A stretch of DNA of 64,000 nucleotides from Flavobacteriaceae bacterium (lineage in GTDB: Bacteria; Bacteroidota; Bacteroidia; Flavobacteriales; Flavobacteriaceae): the NCBI GenBank assembly GCA_013215095.1, contig JABSPM010000009.1, positions 1 through 64,000 of the forward strand, written 5' to 3'. Shown here piece after piece: positions 47,405 to 57,097 of the stretch (positions are counted from its first letter, which is position 1; each line of letters opens with the position of its first letter). The notes below the pieces were generated by a model. That model saw only the letters and a program-made list of their open reading frames with translations, made no database searches and was not told where the DNA came from. Made by a program: the position numbers and the translations under genes.

Positions 47405-47452
47405 TTTTTGTTTTAAAAAATACGTAGGACTACGTATTTTTTAAAACAAAAA
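47405..47452. repeat. Perfect 22-bp inverted repeat with GGAC loop
   Basis: The arms are TTTTTGTTTTAAAAAA plus TACGTA and the exact reverse complement, separated by GGAC. The 48-bp element could extrude as a cruciform or form an RNA hairpin in either direction. The innermost TACGTA is itself a palindrome. No gene lies within 500 bp on either side. Confidence 0.8.
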
Positions 47453-47989
47453 GATGTACTATTTTGCAAGAGGTTTTGTTGTGTTGATTTTTTGACCTGA
47501 AGAAAATTTATATGAGAACCATCATTATAATTTGAAATAGTGAATATAAAAATTCTGTCATTAGGATTAATGCGAGTACAAAAGGTATAGAAAATACACC
47601 TGTACTTATGCGCTAATGCGTTCATGGGGCGTCGTATATCAATTAGGGCAGTAATACCATTGAAAAATGAGATGAATTTAAAAATAAATATACGCGTAGA
47701 AATGATAAATTTTCAGAATTCATAAGGCCTGCATGCTATACGTTTAAGATGCGAGCCTGTTGTGGAAGATTTTAAAAACTTTACAAGTATTACTGTAGTA
47801 AAATCGATATAAGACAAATCAAGACAAAACAATAGCGCCTCTGTTGTAGTGCACTTAAAAAGGTGTAAATAAGCGTTATGTCTATGGTGTTTTCAATGCT
47901 AATGGTACAACAATACGCTACAGCATTATAGCGCCATTGGTTAATAAAATAAACAAAAAATTATAAAAAACCCTTAAAAAAAAGTAAAA

Positions 47990-48547
47990 ATGAAAACAGT
48001 AAAAATACTACTAGCAAGCATGATTCTTATAACAAGTTTAGCGTCATGTAGTTCAAATGATGACAATGATAACACATCAAATGAATGTGAAGAATTTATA
48101 GATCAAGATGCAAAAGGAACAGTAAAAGGTTTTGACTATACCAATCAGGGAGGTACTTATATCTTACTCTCTAGCGGAAAATATCAGTGTGCCATTAGAA
48201 CAAAACAAGCAACTGGAGGCTCTTGTGCCTTTCCAGAATTTGACCCCTTTAGTAATACGCTTCTAGAAGTTAAAATTGTGTTTAATTTAGACGAATTGGT
48301 AACACAAACCATAACGTTTTCTGATGTTGCTGATGAGGATGGGAATCTAACCAATACCTTAAATTTTAACGCGATTCATTATGATACCACCGAAAATAGT
48401 ACCTATACTGACTTAGAATTAGCAACTTGTGGGACATTAGAAATAACTGAAGTTAGTAGTACTGAAATTAGTGGAAAAATTGTCGCAGAAGGGCAACAAG
48501 GAAGTACCATTAATGGAAACTTTACACTAGAATTGTGTGAGTTTTAA
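47990..48547 (+). CDS. Small secreted lipoprotein of unknown function
   Basis: The 185-aa product starts with a signal peptide and lipobox LASC (Cys about residue 20), followed by a typical acidic linker SSNDDNDNTSN. The mature part has four to five further cysteines, in NECEEF, YQCAIR, GSCAFPE, LATCGT and a terminal ELCEF, suggesting disulfides, and looks beta-rich. It stands alone between two gene-poor stretches. No family recognised. Confidence 0.75.
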   Translation: MKTVKILLASMILITSLASCSSNDDNDNTSNECEEFIDQDAKGTVKGFDYTNQGGTYILLSSGKYQCAIRTKQATGGSCAFPEFDPFSNTLLEVKIVFNLDELVTQTITFSDVADEDGNLTNTLNFNAIHYDTTENSTYTDLELATCGTLEITEVSSTEISGKIVAEGQQGSTINGNFTLELCEF

Positions 48548-49139
48548 AATACGTTTGTTATATAGCGGTTAAAAAACACCCCCACTCGTGGGCTAATACT
48601 TATGTATTGCAATTTAAAAATAAGTATGTTGAACCAAAATTGAGAACCGCAGTGGCTGAAAAACACTAAGAACTACCTGTTTTTTAAAACAATAGGAACC
48701 ATTATTTTATATCACTTAATGTTTTATAGGTTTTTGAAGTACTCGGGGTGTGTTAACAAACTAAAAACTTTTTTGGCTTGATTGTTGTTGATTTAAATCA
48801 CTTCCTAATTAATCAGTGCGTTTCACTCAGTGAAATGATACGTACACGCATTTTAGTTAGTAATTGTTATATGTAAATAGGAATTTAGATGCCTAAAATA
48901 GTAGTAAAACATTTAACAAAAGTTTAATTGGTGCGTATATACCAAGAACGAGATTCCAACGTAAATAATTAGAGTGAGTTAAGTAGTAGTAAAAATTAAC
49001 AAAAAAAGATACTAAAAATTTTAGTAACAGAAAGAAAATAGCTACTCTATAAATTCTCTTTTTAAGAGTTGTAGTTTTCAAAATTTTAAAAACAAAAGAT
49101 ATAATTACTGTTCTTATTTTAATATAAAAAAAACAATAA
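48548..49139. other. Intergenic stretch before the accessory operon
   Basis: Nearly 600 bases. A short hairpin CCCAC/GTGGG lies at 48581-48592 and a perfect palindrome TTTCACT-C-AGTGAAA at 48821-48835. No TAnnTTTG box was found before the ATG at 49140. A minus-strand frame of 62 codons at 48893-49081 is hydrophobic but unconvincing. Confidence 0.55.
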
Positions 49140-51728
49140 ATGGCATTTTACTTTTTTACAGAACCTTCAAAATTACTAGACCAAACAAGTACACAAGGAT
49201 TTGGTGCTATTGATGAAGAAAATTATAGATTGGGTAACATGTTTGCGGCTAATCCATCAGATGAGCCAAAAGCTTTTGCTGTTATAAATGGTTCTGTGTT
49301 AGTACAACAAATAGGAGCATCTGATAAATATTCAATTATCCTAAAGCCTTCAGAACAACCAGATCTTGGTTTACCTAAAATAGACTTTATTATTTATAAA
49401 GGAATAAAAAAAGATAGTATTATTGATGGAGAGCAAGTTAAAATTCCTAGTTCTAATGAAAATGAAGATCACTTAATCAGAAATATATATGACAGCCTAT
49501 CTTTATATGAGACTGCCGTAGCTTATGTCTTTCCTGACGAACCAGATGCTGCCACATCTCTTGGGTTTGCCTATAGTTCAGTTGCTACAGAGACTGCTTT
49601 ACAGAAAGCAGATACCGATTTTCTTAATGATGTATTTTACACTAATGATGGGATTACTTTACCTGTTGTCAAATCAGGAGATCATATTGGTAATTTTGAC
49701 AGTTCGGGTGATTTTGAAATTTTAATTATTTTTGAAAAAATAGGATATCAGCCTACATTTAGTTTAGCAAGAGAGTTAGATTCTAAAATTACTTTTACTG
49801 CATTAGCTGCAACTGCGTCTAATGCAGATACATTTGAGCGTAAACATGAAAAAGAACAAGTCTTGGCTTTTATAGATTCTGCTGCATTCTTTGGAGCTTT
49901 TTCAACTTTAGGACTCCAAGTTTATAATGGAAGTGAATTTGTGAACAAAACTGGAGATTCTTTATATACAGACGTTATCTCAAAACACATAAATAGAAAT
50001 AAAATCTATTTAGATATTCGAAATGAGTATGATGATTCTTTTAACTATTATGAAAACTATGATAATACCGTAAGATGGAGTTTAGACAATACTGATACTT
50101 TAGTTGATGTTGAATATGATAGAAATCATGAATGGCCTATTTTAGTTATAGAGGACAGTCAATTTAACGTTGTAGCTGGTGACAATAAAACGATTCAACT
50201 ATCTCTTCCAAATGCTGATAATGAATTCCCGCTAATTTATTTAAAGAGAGCTTTTAGAGAAGATTTAGGGATAGAAGCTTTACCAGAAACTATTGATAAA
50301 TTTTTAACACCTATAACTATAGCTAATGTCACATTAGCTAATTATGTAAGGCTAAATCAAAACCTCATAATTCCACAATCTAACGATCTAGTTTTTTCAA
50401 ATTATTTTCTGATAAAATATATAAAAAGAACGAAAGTAGATGATGATGATGGTAGCGGAACAGACACAAATAATCCAACTAGCGGATACTCTCTCCACAA
50501 GCGTGTTTATCTGGATAATTTGTTTCCTATTTTTGACATGCACATTCCATTCCAGAATACAGATTACACAAATTTAAAAGTATATCAAGATGTATCTCAT
50601 ATTGATAAGTTATTAGTTAAAGATATTGCACAAGCTAACATTGTAGGAGATTATACATTACGAGATTACACTTCGAGTATCGGTGTTGCACAAGATCCTG
50701 ATTATGTCACATTTATTTCTTTTCCATTTACCTATAATAATAATGTAAATTTAAATGATGATGTGTTACCTCTAAGTACTATGGAAATGGGGAACAACAA
50801 TCCGTTTTTAATCGAACTTAACTCATTAATTAGCTCTGTAGACCTTGTTAGAAGTGAGTTTACTAATAATGGACAAACAGTAGGTTTTTTAAAATTTATA
50901 AATAACACGGAAACAACAGATTCAACTTTTACTTCAACTGACTATACTTTTAACGATGTTATTATACTTTCACTAACTACGCAACAAAATACTGCTTTAC
51001 AAACATTAAAGGACACTAATTTTCCAGATGGATACAAAATATATTTAGGAGTAAAAGATATTACTCCCATTATATCAGGAGGCAACACTTATTTTTCTTT
51101 TGAATTAGTGCTTAGAGGCTTACGGTCTCAAAATGATGAAATAGAGACTCACGTAGTAGATTCTGGTATTATTGCATATACTGATGCACAAATACTTGGG
51201 ATAGATAGCGGACATGTATTTCCTGTTTCTCAAGCTTATATAGAAGAAGATTTTGGTGAAAGAACTGGCGGAAGACACAAAGGGATTGATATTGAAACGA
51301 CTTCAGATGCAACAACACCAGGGTCACCTGTTTATGCTGCTCGTGGTGGAACAGTTGAAAGAATTATTAAAGCAACTAATAATGGGACTATTACTGCCTA
51401 CCTTACAGAAAATGGAGGAACAGATAATAATGCAGCTGGGATTCGTGTAAGAATTCTTGGTGACAATGGCTATTATTATTATTATTTTCATTTAGCTCCA
51501 GGAACTAATGACCATTTAAATATAGGAGATGTTGTAGCTATTGGAGATCAAATAGGGGAAATTGGATTATCTGGGGAAGGAAATGAGGTAAATAGTCCTG
51601 CTTGGACACAATATCATTTACATTTTGAAATATGGAGTGGTACAAATTATAGAACAGATAAAGTTAGTCCATATACCGTTTTTCCAGAACTAGCATTACT
51701 GCCTTTTGATACTCATAGAAACGATTAG
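49140..51728 (+). CDS. M23-family peptidase with large unknown N-terminal part, no signal peptide
   Basis: The 862-aa protein opens MAFYFFTEPSKLL with no signal peptide. Residues 1-690 are unrecognised, largely beta/alpha mixed, with an acidic linker VDDDDGSGTDTNNPTSG near 440-455. The C-terminal domain (about 695-850) is an M23/LytM metallopeptidase: zinc ligands in RHKGIDIE (His713, Asp717) and in YHLHFEIW (His826, His828), with VYAARGGTVERI, YYYYFHLAPG and IGDQIGEIGLSG between. It would cut peptidoglycan cross-bridge peptides. Lacking a secretion signal, it must either be exported by a dedicated machine or released when the membrane is breached. It is the first gene of a 14-kb operon and 3 bp upstream of a lipoprotein. 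Confidence 0.85.
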   Translation: MAFYFFTEPSKLLDQTSTQGFGAIDEENYRLGNMFAANPSDEPKAFAVINGSVLVQQIGASDKYSIILKPSEQPDLGLPKIDFIIYKGIKKDSIIDGEQVKIPSSNENEDHLIRNIYDSLSLYETAVAYVFPDEPDAATSLGFAYSSVATETALQKADTDFLNDVFYTNDGITLPVVKSGDHIGNFDSSGDFEILIIFEKIGYQPTFSLARELDSKITFTALAATASNADTFERKHEKEQVLAFIDSAAFFGAFSTLGLQVYNGSEFVNKTGDSLYTDVISKHINRNKIYLDIRNEYDDSFNYYENYDNTVRWSLDNTDTLVDVEYDRNHEWPILVIEDSQFNVVAGDNKTIQLSLPNADNEFPLIYLKRAFREDLGIEALPETIDKFLTPITIANVTLANYVRLNQNLIIPQSNDLVFSNYFLIKYIKRTKVDDDDGSGTDTNNPTSGYSLHKRVYLDNLFPIFDMHIPFQNTDYTNLKVYQDVSHIDKLLVKDIAQANIVGDYTLRDYTSSIGVAQDPDYVTFISFPFTYNNNVNLNDDVLPLSTMEMGNNNPFLIELNSLISSVDLVRSEFTNNGQTVGFLKFINNTETTDSTFTSTDYTFNDVIILSLTTQQNTALQTLKDTNFPDGYKIYLGVKDITPIISGGNTYFSFELVLRGLRSQNDEIETHVVDSGIIAYTDAQILGIDSGHVFPVSQAYIEEDFGERTGGRHKGIDIETTSDATTPGSPVYAARGGTVERIIKATNNGTITAYLTENGGTDNNAAGIRVRILGDNGYYYYYFHLAPGTNDHLNIGDVVAIGDQIGEIGLSGEGNEVNSPAWTQYHLHFEIWSGTNYRTDKVSPYTVFPELALLPFDTHRND

Positions 51729-51731
51729 AAA

Positions 51732-52427
51732 ATGAATAAAACAATCTATTTAGTAATATTTATTCTCAGTCTGTATAATTGCAAACAGGTTGAGAAAAAA
51801 AATTTGCCTAATAAAGCAGCAGATACTTTAGAAAATACTGTTGAAATTAAAGACGAAATTACGCTTAAGAATAGTGAAACTAAAAATCAAAAAAAATGTG
51901 TTACAGATATTTTTTTAGAAGGTGCAATTCCTACATTCAATTATAAAAGTATTTATAAGCAAAATTATAGTAGTAACACTTTCTTACTGGATACATTGTT
52001 TAAAAATTTTAACGCTTTACATATAAAAGCTGTTAAAAATAATAATAGAAATTATACAGAATTTTCACAAAAACACACACCATCAGCAAATATCAAAACA
52101 TCAAAAATAAAAGAAAATACATTTGGCTTTTTTATAGGATTAGACTCTATTAATATAAAAGATAATAAAACAAACGTATTAGAATATGCTCAAATAAACT
52201 TCCCAACAAAATATTACAAAAACACCAACAAAGATCTTTTTAAAATTAAAAAAGATTCTTCTTTAATAGACATTGGCATAACTAAACAAGAGTTTGCATT
52301 AATTTTCGAAAAAGACACAAAAAAATTATGCGACACAGTATTTGTTGGTAACGAAACAGACGAGAGCTTTTACATTTTTAAAGAAGGAAAGCTTAATAAA
52401 ATAATATTTAATTTTTATACGCCGTAA
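51732..52427 (+). CDS. Lipoprotein following the M23 peptidase (possible immunity protein)
   Basis: The 231-aa product has a signal peptide with ILSLYNC as loose lipobox (Cys about residue 17), then a lysine/glutamate-rich linker and a compact domain of unknown fold (YKSIYKQNYSSNTFLLDTLF, FGFFIGLDSINIKDN, EFALIFEKDTKKLCDTVFVG). It starts 3 bp after the peptidase gene and ends 2 bp before the lysozyme-like gene. By position it could be a periplasmic immunity protein against the peptidase; that is inference only. Confidence 0.75.
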   Translation: MNKTIYLVIFILSLYNCKQVEKKNLPNKAADTLENTVEIKDEITLKNSETKNQKKCVTDIFLEGAIPTFNYKSIYKQNYSSNTFLLDTLFKNFNALHIKAVKNNNRNYTEFSQKHTPSANIKTSKIKENTFGFFIGLDSINIKDNKTNVLEYAQINFPTKYYKNTNKDLFKIKKDSSLIDIGITKQEFALIFEKDTKKLCDTVFVGNETDESFYIFKEGKLNKIIFNFYTP

Positions 52428-52429
52428 TT

Positions 52430-54283
52430 ATGATAGCAATTACTGATGCAAATAATAGCGTCTTCTCTAATTTGGAGTTAGAGCCTATACAGAGTGCAGT
52501 TATTCCTACTGAAGCTGAAATCAATTCACTTATCGGAGCTTCAGAGTTTATTAATGAATCTATTACAACTGCATTTAAAAATTTATTGATTAGAATTAGT
52601 AATGATATTAATGATATATATACTCCTATTTCAATAGAGGTTCAAAACAACTCATCTATTATGTTTAATAGAGTAGGTTTCTATTATGATGGTAGTAATA
52701 CTCTAAGTTTTTCAAATAACGACAATGCTTTAGCTGCTGGAACAGAAATAATTATTGATGAATTAAATGATTTTACAACATTTCAAGAAATAGCTTATAA
52801 TGCTTTCCATGACAATAGTTGGGCGCAAGATGCTAATAACATTAGGGCTATGGAAAATTCCAACTTGCAAAAATTACATTATATAACTGTTTATAGTGAT
52901 TCAAACGCTAATACAGGGTTTAATCATACGGCAAACTTAACTAATGAAATAAACATTTTAAACGTAAGAAGTGAAAGTACTCAGAGATTTTTGTTGATTG
53001 GCTTTGATAATAATACAGATGCCAATCCAGAAATGCCTAATGTTAGAATATATAATAATTCTGATGGTCAATTAAAATTTAGAGTCAAGGTAGAATACAG
53101 CAATTATGTTAACCCTACTGCCGAAGGAGGCATGGCAGGAGCTTTTGGTCCTGCAATACCTAATGATAATAATCTAGACGGAACAATTGGAACAAATGAA
53201 AATGTTCATCTTAATAGGCATTTTTTAGATTACTTCCCTAATCAAACAAATGCGACTGATATAGAAGGAGATATTTATAGTAGAGTTGTCCAACCTCAAA
53301 GTCATTGGAATATTGATTTTGATGATAGAATTAGAGGAGGAGAAGTAACCATCGAATTTTTTCCAGAACCAGAAAACATAAATCTTTGGAACGAAGGAAA
53401 TCATCATTTTTTTAAGTTTCACATAAGAGGTAAAAACCCTACATATCTACAAGTACAAAATTACTTAACTAATCAAAACTACTTAGGTAGGTTTTGGTTT
53501 ATGGTAAGAAAACTTCGCCAAGAATCAGGCTCTATAGGAAATTTTAACGGAATTAATAGAACCAATAATAATTATGAATTTAGACATTTTGATAGAGTAA
53601 CTAATATCAATCAATATAATCATAGAAAAAATTCAGATAATGGATTTCCTGTCTTTGGATTCCCAAGAGGTTATGGAATGACACAAATAGATAATATAGG
53701 AACAGCCAATACAACCGATGTTCCAAACCCTCCAGCTTTAGGTGATACTATGGAAGTGCAAATTAGTACAGGCACAACAGCTGGAACTCGCACTGTAGAT
53801 CATTATAGAGTAATAGTTGCTACAGATCAAGAAGTATGGCATTGGAAAGAGAATATCGATAGAAGTGTTTGGTTTTTAGAGACAGAAAAGATGAATACTA
53901 CAATAAATGAAATAACTAGAATAAGAGATAGAGTAGTTGCTTGGAATACTGCTCATCCTACAGATTTAGTTGTAATACCTACTCCTGAATACTATAATAC
54001 TGTTATTTATTGCTGGACAGCAAGTGCAATTACTGAATTTGCCCCATATAACAATCTTTTTAACCAAGGTACACCACCAACAATTATTAACCAAGGAACA
54101 AGGCAATTGAAATCTTTCTTTGATGCTATGCTGCTCAAAACATATAACGGTATCCCAAATGGACATTTTATGGACATTAATAATGCCTCGAGTAATCCAT
54201 TGATAAAACCTGTATTGACCATCTATAATTCAACAACTCCTAATCCATTTTATGTAAGAAACCTATCAAATAGAGATGATTAG
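52430..54283 (+). CDS. Lysozyme/lytic-transglycosylase-like protein without signal peptide
   Basis: The 617-aa protein begins MIAITDANNSVFSNLEL and has no signal peptide or membrane helix. Residues 1-330 are unrecognised. From about 340 to 500 it shows the layout of a lysozyme-like glycan-cleaving domain: the putative catalytic acid Glu365 in KLRQESGS, then FPVFGFPRGYGMTQID (GYGMTQID at 414-421), and VWHWKENI (469-476) where related lytic transglycosylases have a W-x-W-x-x-N segment. I infer cleavage of the glycan strand. It follows a lipoprotein by 2 bp and overlaps the next lipoprotein gene by 8 bp. Confidence 0.75.
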   Translation: MIAITDANNSVFSNLELEPIQSAVIPTEAEINSLIGASEFINESITTAFKNLLIRISNDINDIYTPISIEVQNNSSIMFNRVGFYYDGSNTLSFSNNDNALAAGTEIIIDELNDFTTFQEIAYNAFHDNSWAQDANNIRAMENSNLQKLHYITVYSDSNANTGFNHTANLTNEINILNVRSESTQRFLLIGFDNNTDANPEMPNVRIYNNSDGQLKFRVKVEYSNYVNPTAEGGMAGAFGPAIPNDNNLDGTIGTNENVHLNRHFLDYFPNQTNATDIEGDIYSRVVQPQSHWNIDFDDRIRGGEVTIEFFPEPENINLWNEGNHHFFKFHIRGKNPTYLQVQNYLTNQNYLGRFWFMVRKLRQESGSIGNFNGINRTNNNYEFRHFDRVTNINQYNHRKNSDNGFPVFGFPRGYGMTQIDNIGTANTTDVPNPPALGDTMEVQISTGTTAGTRTVDHYRVIVATDQEVWHWKENIDRSVWFLETEKMNTTINEITRIRDRVVAWNTAHPTDLVVIPTPEYYNTVIYCWTASAITEFAPYNNLFNQGTPPTIINQGTRQLKSFFDAMLLKTYNGIPNGHFMDINNASSNPLIKPVLTIYNSTTPNPFYVRNLSNRDD

Positions 54284-55496
54284 ATATTATATTAAAATAT
54301 TAATAATTGTTTTAAGTCTTACTTCCTGTAAAAAGCAAGAGGGTATAAGTACACGGCAATTAATTTCAAACTATAATCTTGAAAGTTATGGAGATTATAA
54401 AGGAGCGAAGAAGCAACAAAACAAGTGGTTTTCGAAGGACTCTATGCAAATTTTTACTTTATATGAAAATCACAAAACAAATCATTTTCTTTACATAGTT
54501 CAGAATAAAAAAAATGACACCATTTTTAAATTTTTTGATAGTGCAGCTATAGAGTTAAAAATTCGAGATTTCGTTAAACTGAACAATAGCTATTATGTTA
54601 CGCTTTGGGAACCTTCTTTGGAGAACTATAAAGGAAAGCTCACATTACCGAATAGTAAAAATGACAATTACGAAAGCTTATATAGATACGACTCTTTAAA
54701 CATCTATAAAATAGATACATTATCTTATCTGTTAACTAAAATAGAAAAACCATCACTTAAACATATTGAAGAAACAGCTAAAAGAGATTTCAACATAAAA
54801 GGCAATTTTAAAGCTATTAAAAATAATTCAAAAATAAGGTTAATAAAGAGTACGCTACATAATCAAAAGGCTTTATATAGTTACGATGTTGGATTAGAGA
54901 TTAAAAAAGACAATGAAGAATATAGTTTAGAACCCTACTTATTTAATGAATCTAAGATAGAATTAGACAAAAACAACTTATCATCATATAGTGATAGATT
55001 TTTAATTGATGAAAATTTCAAAGGAGATATAAAATATTATTATCAATATGACAATAAATATAATAACCTAGGGTTTTCAAAAATAGACTTTATTTTTCAT
55101 CAATCTAATAAGCAACATGTAATAAAGACGTCTCTTGACAGTTTATTTGTTCTTGATAAAAATTATAGAATTAAAAAAATAGACTCTTTAAGTTCATTGC
55201 GGGTCGAAGCTTTTAAATATAAAAATGGAGATTATTTTTTTCATGTAGCTCAAGATCCTCTTGAATATTGGAGCGGCTCTTTTCCTATCATATACAACAT
55301 AGATACTATAAATTGGAAAATTCGACGTGTTGTACCAATTGGCAATGAAAGTGATAAAAAAACCAAGAAACTAGTAGAAACTCATAAGATCGAAGTTTTA
55401 TCAAATATTCATAACAGCAGCTTAAAATTTATTTTAGAAGATTTTGAAATAGTAAGAGGTAATGATGAATTTAAAATAATAAAAACTAAACAATAA
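54276..55496 (+). CDS. Large lipoprotein following the lysozyme-like gene (possible immunity protein)
   Basis: The 406-aa protein has the signal MIRYYIKILIIVLSLTSCKK with lipobox LTSC (Cys18). The mature part is rich in short charged strands (SKIRLIKSTLHNQKALYSYDVG, FSKIDFIFHQSNKQHVIKTS) and shows no known motif. The start overlaps the preceding gene by 8 bp and its stop shares one base with the next ATG, so it is translated in step with the lysozyme-like protein. An immunity or anchoring role is possible. Confidence 0.75.
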   Translation: MIRYYIKILIIVLSLTSCKKQEGISTRQLISNYNLESYGDYKGAKKQQNKWFSKDSMQIFTLYENHKTNHFLYIVQNKKNDTIFKFFDSAAIELKIRDFVKLNNSYYVTLWEPSLENYKGKLTLPNSKNDNYESLYRYDSLNIYKIDTLSYLLTKIEKPSLKHIEETAKRDFNIKGNFKAIKNNSKIRLIKSTLHNQKALYSYDVGLEIKKDNEEYSLEPYLFNESKIELDKNNLSSYSDRFLIDENFKGDIKYYYQYDNKYNNLGFSKIDFIFHQSNKQHVIKTSLDSLFVLDKNYRIKKIDSLSSLRVEAFKYKNGDYFFHVAQDPLEYWSGSFPIIYNIDTINWKIRRVVPIGNESDKKTKKLVETHKIEVLSNIHNSSLKFILEDFEIVRGNDEFKIIKTKQ

Positions 55497-56395
55497 TGCC
55501 AACACCACAATTTTATCCGGCTTTAAATAAACTAATTAGTTCAGACAGTTTGCCAGAACCAATTAAGTTTATTGTAGAAAGTGTATCAAACAAACTTTTT
55601 TATAAGGCATATTATACAGAAAAAAGTATACATGGTGAAGCTGCTTATCATCATATTATTTTAGTTTTTAATAAAGAAATAGGTTTTAATCTTTTTGGTG
55701 GTGAAGATGGTTTTGAAATATTATTTAACCCAGGAAGTACAGAAAACACAACAGAGCTACCTCTATCTATATACCATAATCTCCCAATTTTAAAGTATGT
55801 TCGTCAAGTAAAGATGGAAGACCTTAATTCAGTAGAAGATTATTTTAATCTTATTCTGGAAATGTTTGATATCTCCAAGCAAGAACTATTGCTTGAAGCC
55901 ATTAATGTATTTTTTAATGGATATTCAGACCCAATAAGTACGTTTGTAACTCAATTTAATACTAATCCAGATTATAGTTCATATCCTCCACTTGAGAATC
56001 CTATTTCTAATGATGAATTCGATGAGCAATATAATATTATATCTGAAATTGTTTCTCAATTAGAAGATAGTGGTATTAATGTTTATCAATATATACTAGA
56101 AAATCATATTGATATTTCTAGTATTTCTGTTGGATTTGAAAGCTTAAAACAATTGTTCAATAGATGGTTAGGGGAATTTTCATTTGATACATTTATTAAC
56201 CTTTTTATTCCAAAATTTTCTGTGTCAGTACCGCAATTAGAAGTTGCACTGGCTTTCCCAAGAAAATGGTTACAACCTGTAGATGCTAATGGAGAAGTTA
56301 ACCCAGATACTAATGTAAAGTCCATGCTTACCTATAATGCGGGAAGCATAAATTATCATTCAGAAACAGGTTTAGAACTTAGCCGAGCATTATAA
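55496..56395 (+). CDS. Unknown 299-aa soluble protein of the accessory operon
   Basis: The product starts MPTPQFYPALNKLISSDSLPEPIK without a signal peptide. An alpha-rich middle (LILEMFDISKQELLLEAINVF, VSQLEDSGINVYQYILENH) is followed by ALAFPRKWLQPVDANGEVNPD and VKSMLTYNAGSINYHSETGLEL. No family was recognised. It lies between the second lipoprotein and the amidase. It might be an adaptor or carrier for the neighbouring wall hydrolases, but there is no direct evidence. Confidence 0.7.
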   Translation: MPTPQFYPALNKLISSDSLPEPIKFIVESVSNKLFYKAYYTEKSIHGEAAYHHIILVFNKEIGFNLFGGEDGFEILFNPGSTENTTELPLSIYHNLPILKYVRQVKMEDLNSVEDYFNLILEMFDISKQELLLEAINVFFNGYSDPISTFVTQFNTNPDYSSYPPLENPISNDEFDEQYNIISEIVSQLEDSGINVYQYILENHIDISSISVGFESLKQLFNRWLGEFSFDTFINLFIPKFSVSVPQLEVALAFPRKWLQPVDANGEVNPDTNVKSMLTYNAGSINYHSETGLELSRAL

Positions 56396-56412
56396 TAAAA
56401 TAAAATTATTTT

Positions 56413-57036
56413 ATGATAGTATTAATAGATAATGGTCATGGTGGCCTAATAAATGGCGAATATCAAACAGCAGGCAAACGTAAAGATTGGCAAGGTAATG
56501 GTATTATTTATGAAGGAGAGTTTAATCGTGCTATAGTAAATGGTATTATAGAAGAGCTTACGTTTTTAAACATACCTTATGTAAACATCGCTCCAGAATA
56601 TTGGGACGTACGTTTAGAGACTCGTGTAAAACGTGCTAATAAATATGCAGCGCAAAGCAGTTTTTATTTAAGTGTACATAGCAATGCTGGTGGTGGTCAT
56701 GGGAGTGAAATATTTACCTCTCCAGGTAATACTAAAAGCGATAAAATAGCCAGTGTTTTTGGAGAAGAGTTCCAAAAAGAATTTCCAGACAGAACATTGC
56801 GTACAGATTTTAGTGATGGTGATTTAGATAAAGAACGACGCTTTTATGTACTCACTAAAACGAAGATGCCAGCAATATTAACGGAGAATTTTTTTATGGA
56901 TAATTTCGAGGAATTTCGAGATATTTTGAATACCAGAGCAGGTAGACGTAAAATCATAGACTACCATGTAAATGCAATCATAAGAACAAGAGTAGAAATA
57001 TTTAAGAAGACGACACCTTTAAATTTTAGGTTATGA
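56413..57036 (+). CDS. N-acetylmuramoyl-L-alanine amidase (amidase_3), no signal peptide
   Basis: The 207-aa enzyme has the complete amidase_3 site: His9 in LIDNGHGG, Glu36 in YEGEFNRAIV, His89 in LSVHSNAGGGHGSE and the catalytic Glu158 in ILTENFFMDN. The family cleaves the bond between MurNAc and L-alanine. Cellular amidases of this family carry a signal peptide; this one begins directly with the first strand, as phage endolysins do. It is the third wall hydrolase of the operon, 61 bp before a small lipoprotein gene. Confidence 0.88.
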   Translation: MIVLIDNGHGGLINGEYQTAGKRKDWQGNGIIYEGEFNRAIVNGIIEELTFLNIPYVNIAPEYWDVRLETRVKRANKYAAQSSFYLSVHSNAGGGHGSEIFTSPGNTKSDKIASVFGEEFQKEFPDRTLRTDFSDGDLDKERRFYVLTKTKMPAILTENFFMDNFEEFRDILNTRAGRRKIIDYHVNAIIRTRVEIFKKTTPLNFRL

Positions 57037-57097
57037 TGCTTTTTAATTGAGCGGAGAGTGGAAAAAATGAATATAAATTTTATGAAAATAAATTAAA

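Larger units (their letters stand above)
46901..47989. other. Gene-poor intergenic stretch
   Basis: About 1.1 kb without a convincing gene. It contains dispersed-repeat copy B at 46971-47135, the perfect inverted repeat at 47405-47452, and mixed sequence from 47500 to 47950 with patches of higher GC that may be decayed coding DNA. No promoter consensus was found before the lipoprotein gene at 47990. Confidence 0.6.

Noticed and set aside
47413-47625. Minus-strand frame of 70 codons
   Set aside because: It starts within mixed sequence and runs into the inverted repeat; composition is not protein-like.
48893-49081. Minus-strand frame of 62 codons with hydrophobic segments before the accessory operon
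   Set aside because: AT-rich DNA readily gives hydrophobic frames; no promoter, no recognisable motif, and it lies in the likely upstream region of the operon.
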